Assembly (NCBI GenBank): GCA_001515955.1
Contig: LOES01000234.1
Span: 1 to 19,528 of the forward strand
Origin: Clostridia bacterium BRH_c25
GTDB taxonomy: Bacteria; Bacillota_A; Clostridia; Lutisporales; Lutisporaceae
Length of the DNA: 19,528 nucleotides
Direction: 5' to 3'
Below are positions 7,393 through 13,952 of this stretch, piece after piece (position 1 is the stretch's first letter; every line of letters starts with the position of its first letter). A program made the translations under genes and the position numbers. A model generated the notes under the pieces. That model was not told the DNA's origin, did not search any database, and saw only the letters and a program-made list of their open reading frames with translations.

Positions 7393-9027
7393 ATGGAGGA
7401 TTGTAAGAATATTTGGGAACGCTTTGTTCAAGATATAGATTTTGATGAGAAGCTTATAAAGAAGGATATCTTAAACTCTTGGAAACGGTGTAAAAAATAT
7501 GGTGTTTCACTTTATGACTTTGATTCAAGCCTATTAATGAAACCGGAAGAAAAAGACCATTATGTATTGAAATACCTTCCGGAATATGAAGAACCCCAGT
7601 ATAAGGAATTTTGTAATATTGTAGAAAATCTTAACTTTAATATCAGTGTTTATGATAATGATGCAAAGCTTAAATATATTGTAAATTATGATGATGCCCT
7701 TGATGATTTGTATCCGCAGATAGGCTATTATCTGGACGCTTCTGAGGATAAAATAGGGACGAATTCTACATGTCTGGCCATACTGGAAAGAAAGCCCTTC
7801 ATGGTAATTGGGCATGACCATTACAAGTATGTTTTTCATCAGTACAGCTGTGCAGCAGCACCATTCTATAACGAGAACAATGATATTGAAGGAACAATAA
7901 ATGCTTCATTTGTCAATACAGCTGTTAACAATGACACCTTGAATATTATATACAGCCTGGCCAGGCTCTATGAAACATTGATCCTGAAAAGAACTATTGC
8001 TGCAAGAAAAGAAAATTCACAGGAAAAGAAAATGCAAAGTCAGGACTTTTTTACTTTTAACAGTATACTGGGGGAGTCAGAAGCCATCAATCAGGCGAAA
8101 AGGATTGCAAAGAGAGCTGCGGGAGTAGATACATCAATTCTTATATATGGAGAAAGCGGTTGTGGGAAGGAGGTATTTGCACAGGCCATTCATAATGAAA
8201 GCCATAGAAGGGAAAAGCCATTTGTGGCCATTAATTGCGGTGCTATTCCGAAGGAACTGGTTGAAAGTGAGCTGTTTGGTTATGAGGCAGGTGCTTTTAC
8301 AGGGGCGGTTAGCAGAGGTAAGAAGGGATTATTGGAATATGCCTCAGGGGGTACGTTATTTTTTGATGAGGTGGAGAGCATGTCTTTGTCCGCACAGGTA
8401 AAGATATTAAGGGCACTGTCAGCTTCAACAATAATGAGAATAGGCGGGAATGAACCAATTCCAATTGACATAAGAGTGATTGCAGCATCTAAAAAGGACT
8501 TGGAAGAGGAGATTAAAAATGGTAGTTTCAGAGAGGATTTATATTACCGTATCAACGTTATTCAGGTGAATATACCGCCTCTAAGAGACAGAAAAGAGGA
8601 CATACAACCAATTCTTGAATATTATATTAAGGCGTTTTCAAATAAAAACAGAATCAATATCAGGCATATAGAAGATGAATTTGTGAAATACCTTGAGGCA
8701 TACCATTGGCCGGGGAACATAAGAGAGCTGATAAACATTATTGAACGTTCCCTGGTGCTGTCGGAGAACGGTATAATTGATGACTCGGCACTTCCTTCAG
8801 GTATAAAAGAAAGCTATATAAAGTCAAAATTAGACCAGGGGTTTGATTATACTCTGGAAGGGCAGCAGGAAGGAAAAACCCTGTTGCAGGCGGCAGATGA
8901 TTTTATTATTGAACGTGTGTATAAGGAAGAGCAGTATAATTTATCAAGAACAGCAAAACGATTGGGAATATCACGGCCTACTCTGTATAAGAGAATAAAG
9001 AATCTTGATAAATCACGTTGTAAATAA
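7393..9027 (+). CDS. Sigma-54-dependent transcriptional activator, AcoR/DhaR type (GAF - AAA+ - Fis HTH)
   Basis: 544 aa. The N-terminal 200 residues contain an AcoR-like GAF sensor, recognisable from DKIGTNSTCLAILERKP and HQYSCAAAPFYNENNDIEGTINAS. The central AAA+ domain has Walker A GESGCGKE (253-260), the sigma-54 contact loop GAFTGA (300-305) intact, Walker B FFDE (Asp325-Glu326) and WPGNIREL. A Fis-type helix-turn-helix (NLSRTAKRLGISRPTLYKRI) ends the protein. It hydrolyses ATP to open sigma-54 promoters when the GAF domain senses a small molecule. ATG at 7393 is preferred to 7384, since the ribosome binding site AGGGGAG ends at 7383. A sigma-54 promoter lies about 100 bases downstream of its stop, so the tautomerase-hydrolase operon is the obvious target. 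Effector unknown. Confidence 0.93.
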   Translation: MEDCKNIWERFVQDIDFDEKLIKKDILNSWKRCKKYGVSLYDFDSSLLMKPEEKDHYVLKYLPEYEEPQYKEFCNIVENLNFNISVYDNDAKLKYIVNYDDALDDLYPQIGYYLDASEDKIGTNSTCLAILERKPFMVIGHDHYKYVFHQYSCAAAPFYNENNDIEGTINASFVNTAVNNDTLNIIYSLARLYETLILKRTIAARKENSQEKKMQSQDFFTFNSILGESEAINQAKRIAKRAAGVDTSILIYGESGCGKEVFAQAIHNESHRREKPFVAINCGAIPKELVESELFGYEAGAFTGAVSRGKKGLLEYASGGTLFFDEVESMSLSAQVKILRALSASTIMRIGGNEPIPIDIRVIAASKKDLEEEIKNGSFREDLYYRINVIQVNIPPLRDRKEDIQPILEYYIKAFSNKNRINIRHIEDEFVKYLEAYHWPGNIRELINIIERSLVLSENGIIDDSALPSGIKESYIKSKLDQGFDYTLEGQQEGKTLLQAADDFIIERVYKEEQYNLSRTAKRLGISRPTLYKRIKNLDKSRCK

Positions 9028-9030
9028 TTA

Positions 9031-9079
9031 TTACATAAAAAAGAGTTGTAAAGTATTTTTACAGCTTTTTTTTATGTAA
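9031..9079 (+). terminator. AT-rich terminator after the sigma-54 activator
   Basis: TTACATAAAAAAGAG plus TTGTAAA on the left (9031-9052) folds back on TTTACAGC, a run of eight T and ATGTAA (9057-9079). The A-rich and T-rich arms would let it work in both directions. Confidence 0.7.
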
Positions 9080-9080
9080 T

Positions 9081-9128
9081 AAATTCACAAAGCCTGCAAT
9101 TATCAACGGTTGCAGGCTTTGTGAATTT
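9081..9128. repeat. Perfect 19-bp inverted repeat abutting a sigma-54 promoter
   Basis: AAATTCACAAAGCCTGCAA (9081-9099) is perfectly repeated in inverse at 9110-9128, separated by ten bases. The right arm ends one base before the -24 TGG. It could be the binding site of the upstream activator, centred near -50 (closer than the usual -80 to -150), or a second terminator hairpin behind the one at 9031-9079. The T run after it is only four bases and continues the stem, so a pure terminator role is less convincing. Confidence 0.75.
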
Positions 9129-9145
9129 TGGCAGACAACTTGCAA
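9129..9145 (+). promoter_or_regulatory. Sigma-54 (-24/-12) promoter
   Basis: TGGCAGACAACTTGCAA matches the consensus TGGCAC-N5-TTGCA with one mismatch in the -24 block and exact GG-to-GC spacing (GG at 9130-9131, GC at 9142-9143). The predicted start of transcription is near 9155, leaving a leader of about 14 bases that contains the ribosome binding site GGAGGTGA (9157-9164) of the gene at 9169. A sigma-54 activator gene lies immediately upstream, which strongly supports the call. Confidence 0.8.
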
Positions 9146-9168
9146 TAAATAAGGGTGGAGGTGATTCT

Positions 9169-9507
9169 ATGCCCTGTATTATGATCAGAACAAGAAAACC
9201 GGATTGCAAATTTGATATAAAAGGTTTTGGTCAGGAGCTTTCAAGGCAGATGGGGATTGAAGTTGGGCGGGTTAATATTATTGTGGATTTCTTTGATGAA
9301 TCGGATGTTTTTTTTGGCAGTGAGGCTGACAGCCTAATTATCACTTTGTATGTTTCTGAAGCCAACGATGAATGTTTCAACAAGCTTTTGGTTCAGACAA
9401 TTGCTGCATTGGCAGAGAAGCATTTTTGCAAAGAAAAGAAGCATATAGCGGTGATGTGCAATTTGATCAGAGAAGGGCACATGTTCCTTGACAATCAATT
9501 TAAATAG
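9169..9507 (+). CDS. Small tautomerase/MIF-fold-like protein (DUF1904-like)
   Basis: 112 aa. The protein begins Met-Pro, so after Met removal an N-terminal proline would be exposed, as in 4-oxalocrotonate tautomerase and MIF relatives where it is the catalytic base. The predicted pattern is a beta-alpha-beta unit repeated twice: CIMIRT, helix FDIKGFGQELSRQMG, strand VNIIVDFF; then SLIITLYV, helix CFNKLLVQTIAALAEKHF, strand HIAVMCNLI. Length and pattern fit one MIF-superfamily subunit. ATG at 9169 has a strong site (GGAGGTGAT) and puts Pro at position 2; the frame also extends upstream to a GTG at 9121, which lies inside the inverted repeat and before the predicted transcription start. It is followed after 12 bases by the hydrolase. 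Enzymatic activity is inferred, not shown. Confidence 0.65.
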   Translation: MPCIMIRTRKPDCKFDIKGFGQELSRQMGIEVGRVNIIVDFFDESDVFFGSEADSLIITLYVSEANDECFNKLLVQTIAALAEKHFCKEKKHIAVMCNLIREGHMFLDNQFK

Positions 9508-9519
9508 GAGGAGTGTAAA

Positions 9520-10230
9520 ATGAGTAAGGTTATATTAATCCATGGTGCGTGGCACAATGGACGGTGCTGGGACAAGGTCTCAGACTTGTTGAGAAAAGAA
9601 GGGTATCAGGTAGAAGCTCTTACGCTGCCTGGAAACGGGGAGAATGACAGTAAAGCAGTTACTTATGAAGATTATGTGAATTATGTTGTAGAGTCATTGG
9701 GCAATCAAAAGAAAAAGGTTATTGTTGTGGGGCATTCCAGTGCGGGGCATATTTTACAAATGGCTATCCCAAAGGTAAAGGACAAGGTGGAGAAGGTTAT
9801 ATTCAATAATGCATGGATATTGCCTCATGGAAAGTCTCAATTTGATTTTGTCCCCGAAGAATTAAAAGCACAGATGAGGGCTCAGGCGGTCAAAAGGGGA
9901 GACGGTGCAATTCCTATTGATCCCAACTTTGTAAGAGGTATGCTGGCTACCCGGGCAGATGATAATCAGTTCCAAGCACTAATGGATATACTGGTTACTC
10001 AGCCCTTGGTTATTATGGAGACACCTGTTAGTGCCAATGCTTTTAAAGCCTTATCCATACCAATGGTTCTGCTATATTGCAACAAGGATATGTCAGTACC
10101 GCCCAACGCATTCCTGGACATGTTCAAGTCTCTTGGGGATTATCCTGTAGTAGAAGTGGAATGTGATCATGAAGGATTGTTTACGGATCCTGAAGCTTAC
10201 GTCAAGGGGCTTATTGAGTGCATTAAATAA
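9520..10230 (+). CDS. Alpha/beta-fold hydrolase (esterase-like)
   Basis: 236 aa. The fold is clear: ILIHGAWHNGRCWDKV at the N-terminus supplies the HG oxyanion region, VVGHSSAG is the nucleophile elbow with Ser73, Asp190 lies in YCNKDMSVPP and His217 in CDHEGLF, completing a Ser-Asp-His triad. The HGAWH start and overall length resemble the small methylesterase/salicylate-esterase-like group. No signal peptide, so cytosolic. A strong AGGAGGAG (9506-9513) overlaps the stop of the tautomerase-like gene, so the two are one operon under the sigma-54 promoter at 9129. A tautomerase plus a hydrolase recalls aromatic ring-cleavage pathways, but no dioxygenase is present and the substrate remains unknown. 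Confidence 0.87.
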   Translation: MSKVILIHGAWHNGRCWDKVSDLLRKEGYQVEALTLPGNGENDSKAVTYEDYVNYVVESLGNQKKKVIVVGHSSAGHILQMAIPKVKDKVEKVIFNNAWILPHGKSQFDFVPEELKAQMRAQAVKRGDGAIPIDPNFVRGMLATRADDNQFQALMDILVTQPLVIMETPVSANAFKALSIPMVLLYCNKDMSVPPNAFLDMFKSLGDYPVVEVECDHEGLFTDPEAYVKGLIECIK

Positions 10231-10247
10231 TGTGACTCGTTGATGAG

Positions 10248-10285
10248 AAAACCCGTTTCTGTATTACTGCAGAAAACGGGTTTTT
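10248..10285 (+). terminator. Rho-independent terminator of the sigma-54 operon
   Basis: AAAACCCGTTTCTG (10248-10261) pairs with CAGAAAACGGGTTTT (10270-10284) with a one-base bulge and an 8-base loop, followed by T residues and a second T run at 10290-10293. It begins 17 bases after the hydrolase stop. The minus strand also shows a stem with a TTTT tail, so it may serve both strands. Confidence 0.85.
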
Positions 10286-10301
10286 ACATTTTTGTCAAGA
10301 G

Positions 10302-10541
10302 GCAGCCCTTGCTGATAGGCCATAGCAGGTTCGACCTGAAAATAAGGGCTGCTTATCCATTGATTGGTGTATACTCTTTGTCTGGCTGTACCTGGCCTTG
10401 AGATTGCTCTTTCAGGCAGCACACGGCGGAAGGCTATGGACAACATACCGTAGCTGCTTAATACCATTCTTCTTATAGTTGTCAGAGGAGCTTCGGTTTT
10501 CTGATCCGATACTCCAAGAGTGCTAAGACGCTTTGTCCTAG
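10302..10541. ncRNA. Candidate structured RNA in the gap before the chemoreceptor
   Basis: The 463-bp gap 10231-10693 has no convincing gene, but this part is dense in complementary segments. They are: GCAGCCCTT (10302-10310) with AAGGGCTGC (10344-10352), enclosing the hairpin CAGGT-TCG-ACCTG (10326-10338); GCAGC and ACGG (10416-10426) with CCGT and GCTGC (10448-10457), enclosing TATG/CATA (10435-10447); GGAG-TCGG (10487-10496) with CCGA-CTCC (10506-10515); and CTAAGAC with GTCCTAG (10523-10541). The loop of the TATG hairpin contains GACAA, which can pair with TTGTC at 10479-10483 as a pseudoknot. An A-C mismatch in the last stem would be a U-G pair on the minus strand, a slight hint for that strand. 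I do not recognise the family. A degenerate intron or mobile-element remnant is the main alternative. Confidence 0.45.
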
Positions 10542-10602
10542 TTTAAGATATGCCATATTGAGAAATTTGGTACCCTAAGCCTGAACATAAAAACAAACAG
10601 CT

Positions 10603-10619
10603 GAATATTTAAAATATTC
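10603..10619. repeat. AT-rich palindrome upstream of the chemoreceptor gene
   Basis: GAATATTT and AAATATTC flank one central A, a perfect 17-base inverted repeat about 75 bases before the start at 10694. It could be an operator. Between it and the gene the sequence is a purine-rich leader with no clear -35/-10 pair. Confidence 0.4.
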
Positions 10620-10693
10620 GCAAAAAAGAAGGTAAGAGAAGAAAAATGTCGAAATATAGCAAATAAAGAAGAAGAAAGGCGGTGTGGTTTAAT

Positions 10694-12445
10694 ATGTTTA
10701 AATTGGTTAGCATGAACAACATAAAAGTCGGGTACAAGATGTTATTTGTACTGATAGTGCCAATTATCGCCATAATAATTGTATCAACGGTTTCGGTTAT
10801 AAATATCGGCACTATTTCGGAGAATTTGGTAACAGAATTATACGAGGAAACGAATAGCTGCATGTCATTGATATTAAATGCCGACAGAGATTTTTATCAG
10901 GCTCTGACAGACCAAATGAATATGCAGAGTTCAACAGACCAGGCAGCCGTAAAAAAGTACAGGGATTCATATTATGAGAATACAAAGCAGACCGTTGACA
11001 GAATGACTGAGGCGTATAATATATTGTTGGAAAGCAGAAGTGATTATGAGCCCTTCAAGCATAAGGATTCACAGCTAACGGTGTTTGAGCTGTTTGAGTT
11101 GTTTAAGAAAGACTATAACACATGGTATGGTTTGTTTGATGCAGAAAAAAACTTCACTGGCAATGAAAGTAAGTTTATAAGCGTGTTTAACACAGCAAGA
11201 GAGAGAATGAACCAGATGGAAGAGATTTTAGAAGAGTATGGTAATGAAGTTATTACTAAAAGTAATGAAGCTGTTGCTAATACAAAGATGTTAGTATTGG
11301 TAATAACAATAACAGCAGCATTTGTATCGCTGCTGCTTGGTATAATTATAATAAGAAATATAGAAAAAAGGACCGTTAAGGCTTTGGAACTCATAAAGAA
11401 GACAGCTGCTCTTGACCTGAGAGATTATAAGGAATATGAAAAATATATAAATGGTAAAGATGAGTTTGGTTTAATAATTAATGCAGAGGCGAATGTAAGA
11501 AAGGAACTGACTCATATAATCAAAGAAGTAGCAGCTAATGCTTCAGAGGTAAATAAGGTAGTTGATTTGACTAATACCAGTATGTCGAGTCTGGGATCGG
11601 AAATTGATGACATTTCAGCTACAACTGAAGAACTATCGGCAGGAATGGAACAAACTTCAGCCTCCATTCAGGAAATGAATGCGAATTCCAGTGAGATAGA
11701 AAGAGCTGCGGAAAATATTGCGGAAAAGGCCAAAGAAGGTTCCACGGAAGCAGATGACATTAGTAAAAGAGCGAATGAATTAAACACCAGCTTTGCAGCT
11801 TCGCAGGAGAGTGCCTTTAAAGTATTCAACGAAGTGAAACAAAGTCTCGAGACAGCCTTGGAGAGGTCAAAAGCTGCAGAGCAGATTAATACTCTGGCGG
11901 ATGCAATTCTGCAAATTACATCACAAACGAATCTACTGGCGTTAAATGCAGCTATTGAAGCTGCAAGAGCCGGCGAGGCAGGTAAAGGGTTTGCTGTTGT
12001 AGCTGATGAAATCAGAAAGCTTGCAGAAGACTCCAGAAACACGGTTACAGAGATTCAAAGCATTACAGAGAAGGTTACCGGATCTGTTAACGACTTGTCA
12101 AGCAGCTCTAACAGCTTACTTGGTTTTATGAAAAATGATGTTCAGAGGGACTATGGAATAATGCTAGAAGCAACGGGGCAATACAAAAAAGATGCTGAAT
12201 TTATTAATGGTTTGGTTGGGAACCTGAGTGAAACGGCTGAAAGTCTGCTGAATTCAATACAAAGTATGGTCAAGTCCATTAATGAAGTTGCTGCAGCAAC
12301 AAATGAGGGAGCTGAAGCAACAAACAACATAGCGCAGAAAACCTCAAGCATCGTAGAAAATGCAAGTGAAGTAATCGGAAATATAGCAACAACAAATGAA
12401 ATCTCAGTTAGACTGACTGAAATGATCGCCAGATTTAAAATGTAG
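10694..12445 (+). CDS. Methyl-accepting chemotaxis protein (transmembrane chemoreceptor)
   Basis: 583 aa. A first membrane helix (about residues 15-40, [20 protein letters not shown]), an extracellular region of about 150 residues that looks helical (four-helix-bundle ligand domain type), a second membrane helix (about 196-220), a HAMP-like linker ([13 protein letters not shown] to [20 protein letters not shown]) and the cytoplasmic signalling coiled coil. The signalling tip is fully conserved: [20 protein letters not shown] followed by [17 protein letters not shown]. The receptor should control CheA through CheW in response to an extracellular cue. No C-terminal CheR-tethering pentapeptide is present. 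ATG at 10694 is chosen over GTG at 10682, as AGGCGGTG (10677-10684) spans the latter. It stands alone; neighbours do not reveal its ligand. Confidence 0.93.
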   Translation: MFKLVSMNNIKVGYKMLFVLIVPIIAIIIVSTVSVINIGTISENLVTELYEETNSCMSLILNADRDFYQALTDQMNMQSSTDQAAVKKYRDSYYENTKQTVDRMTEAYNILLESRSDYEPFKHKDSQLTVFELFELFKKDYNTWYGLFDAEKNFTGNESKFISVFNTARERMNQMEEILEEYGNEVITKSNEAVANTKMLVLVITITAAFVSLLLGIIIIRNIEKRTVKALELIKKTAALDLRDYKEYEKYINGKDEFGLIINAEANVRKELTHIIKEVAANASEVNKVVDLTNTSMSSLGSEIDDISATTEELSAGMEQTSASIQEMNANSSEIERAAENIAEKAKEGSTEADDISKRANELNTSFAASQESAFKVFNEVKQSLETALERSKAAEQINTLADAILQITSQTNLLALNAAIEAARAGEAGKGFAVVADEIRKLAEDSRNTVTEIQSITEKVTGSVNDLSSSSNSLLGFMKNDVQRDYGIMLEATGQYKKDAEFINGLVGNLSETAESLLNSIQSMVKSINEVAAATNEGAEATNNIAQKTSSIVENASEVIGNIATTNEISVRLTEMIARFKM

Positions 12446-12484
12446 AATGGAGGCCGCCTTATACTGCTGCAACGGTTTTCACTA

Positions 12485-12513
12485 TTGCTTATACAGTATT
12501 TACCATATATAAT
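12485..12513 (+). promoter_or_regulatory. Sigma-A promoter of the MerR-methyltransferase gene
   Basis: TTGCTT (12485-12490) and a perfect TATAAT (12508-12513) are separated by 17 bases. Transcription would start near 12520, about 95 bases before the GTG start. Downstream in the leader, AAGGCAT (12546-12552) and ATGCCTT (12562-12568) form an inverted repeat that may be an autoregulatory site or a leader hairpin. Confidence 0.65.
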
Positions 12514-12613
12514 AACCATATAAGCTAATAATGCTTGTAATCTATAAGGCATATATAAAGAATGCCTTGGAATGTATGTATGTTCATTTCAACAGATTAT
12601 TTGAGGTGATAGA

Positions 12614-13831
12614 GTGAAAATAGGTAAGTTTTCTGAGACTTATAGGCTTAGTATTGATACAATAAGGCACTATATGGATTTAGGTTTGATTGTACCGGAA
12701 AAGCAAGGCGGCCAATACTTTTTTGACTCCAGATGCCAGAAGGATCTGGAAGATATATTGAATTTTAAAAACATGGGTTTTTCATTAAATGAAATTAAAA
12801 TTGTATTTTTGTATAAAAGCTTGAGTAAGCTTACAGCATATCAAGAGAATTTATACTATAGAACCTTTTTTACTGAAAAATTAAAAAAGGTTGAAAATGA
12901 CATCAAAGGCTTGATTAAAACCAAAGAAAGGCTGGAAGACAAGCTGGAGGAGCTGTGCCGAAATGTGGATAAGGATAACTGCACTTTTGGTATAGATTTG
13001 AGGGTACTAAAGCTGTTCAAATGCTTGAAATGCAGCAGAGACTTGATTCTTTACGATGCTGCAGTAAACAGCAATCAAGTCATGAATGGAAAGTTGAAAT
13101 GCGATTGTGGCGAGGAATATGTGATTGAATCCGGCATACTGAGAGTAGGTGAACCATATCAGGGAACAACCTATAAATATGATGATGAGCATATTATTGA
13201 ATATGTAAACAATACAGACATGGCATATCTGGATAACCTCCACAAAGGATTGGAATGGGGTGGCAGGAAAATTAAGCTCTGTAACCTTGACAACAAGATA
13301 ATACTGGAATTGGGGACCGGCTTCGGCTTTTTTCTCAGGCATATTTATGACGAGCTTCCTGATGACTGTATCTATATAGCCGTCGATCACAGCATGGAAA
13401 GGCATAAATTCTTGAAAAGCATGCTTGAGAGCTCAGCACACAAAAGGAATATTATTTTTATATGCTCTGACTTTTTATCGGTTCCCATTAAGAAAAAGTC
13501 TGTAGATATTATACTTGATATATCCGGCACCAGTAACTACGGCTTTAAGCATGATCATTTCCTGCTTGATTTGGTTGATGATTACATTAAGGAAGATGCA
13601 TACTTGCTTGGCTCTTATATATTGTTCAAGAGCTTCAGTATAAACAGTGTGATAGACAGGAAATACAGGAGAAACTTCATGCTTGAAAATATAAAAGAAA
13701 AAATAAGAGGCTTGAAATTTAAGGCTTTGGAAGAAAACACCTCTGACTATGTAGACAAGGGTGGAAAGTATGAGAATTATTTTGTTGAAGGAGAAAAAGT
13801 GTACACATATTCAGTAATTGCCAAAAGGTAG
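12614..13831 (+). CDS. MerR-family regulator fused to a zinc ribbon and SAM-dependent methyltransferase
   Basis: 405 aa, about three times a plain MerR protein. Residues 1-70 are a MerR winged helix (MKIGKFSETYRLSIDTIRHYMDLGLI, GGQYFFD). Residues 80-120 form the usual MerR coiled coil. A Trm112-like zinc ribbon follows, with Cys137 and Cys140 (CLKC) and Cys163 and Cys165 (CDCGEEYVIESGILRV). The C-terminal half is a class I methyltransferase with the SAM motif IILELGTGFGF (229-239), an acidic residue at the motif II position (YIAVDHSMERH) and a motif IV-like region (SVDIILDISGTSNYG). The start is GTG with GAGGTGAT close upstream. An MFS exporter follows. I infer a self-contained drug-sensing and modifying regulator of that exporter. 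The methyl acceptor (small molecule, rRNA or protein) is unknown. Confidence 0.85.
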   Translation: MKIGKFSETYRLSIDTIRHYMDLGLIVPEKQGGQYFFDSRCQKDLEDILNFKNMGFSLNEIKIVFLYKSLSKLTAYQENLYYRTFFTEKLKKVENDIKGLIKTKERLEDKLEELCRNVDKDNCTFGIDLRVLKLFKCLKCSRDLILYDAAVNSNQVMNGKLKCDCGEEYVIESGILRVGEPYQGTTYKYDDEHIIEYVNNTDMAYLDNLHKGLEWGGRKIKLCNLDNKIILELGTGFGFFLRHIYDELPDDCIYIAVDHSMERHKFLKSMLESSAHKRNIIFICSDFLSVPIKKKSVDIILDISGTSNYGFKHDHFLLDLVDDYIKEDAYLLGSYILFKSFSINSVIDRKYRRNFMLENIKEKIRGLKFKALEENTSDYVDKGGKYENYFVEGEKVYTYSVIAKR

Positions 13832-13848
13832 GGTTAACCCTACCTTTT
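13823..13848. terminator. 26-bp perfect palindrome over the stop codon: terminator or operator
   Basis: AAAAGGTAGGGTT is followed directly by its exact inverse AACCCTACCTTTT, with no spacer, centred at 13835/13836 and covering the TAG stop (13829-13831) of the MerR-methyltransferase gene. As RNA it gives a stem ending in TTTT, consistent with a bidirectional terminator; as DNA it is a symmetrical site suited to a dimeric regulator. Confidence 0.55.
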
Positions 13849-13883
13849 GCTATATTCCAAGAAAAAAACTTAAAATTTGTGTA

Positions 13884-13914
13884 TTGCTGTTGTGTTTAGC
13901 CCACGGTTTAAAAT
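13884..13914 (+). promoter_or_regulatory. Candidate MerR-type promoter of the MFS exporter (19-bp spacer)
   Basis: TTGCTG (13884-13889) and TAAAAT (13909-13914) are separated by 19 bases, the over-long spacer characteristic of promoters that MerR proteins activate by DNA distortion. The adjacent upstream gene encodes a MerR-family protein. A clear dyad inside the spacer is lacking, and GTTTAAA (13906-13912) with TTTAAAC (13930-13936) forms a wider inverted repeat around the likely start site. Both hexamers are imperfect, so this is tentative. Confidence 0.4.
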
Positions 13915-13952
13915 CAGGTTAAAGATGAATTTAAACACGGAGGGTTAAAAAA

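Noticed and set aside
8147..8401. 84-codon plus-strand frame inside the sigma-54 activator gene
   Set aside because: It is an out-of-frame shadow of the AAA+ domain, whose motifs are intact in the main frame.
9121..9168. Upstream GTG start for the tautomerase-like gene
   Set aside because: It lies inside the inverted repeat, before the predicted transcription start, without a ribosome binding site, and would bury the Pro that follows Met in the chosen start.
10264..10467. 67-codon minus-strand frame overlapping the terminator and the structured gap
   Set aside because: Its 3' end runs into the terminator arm, no family motif is visible, no good ribosome binding site precedes it, and the underlying bases are better explained by paired stems.
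10286..10600. Insertion-sequence or group II intron remnant
   Set aside because: No transposase or reverse-transcriptase motif in six frames, no terminal inverted repeats with target duplication, and no recognisable intron domain V. It remains only as an alternative for the structured region.
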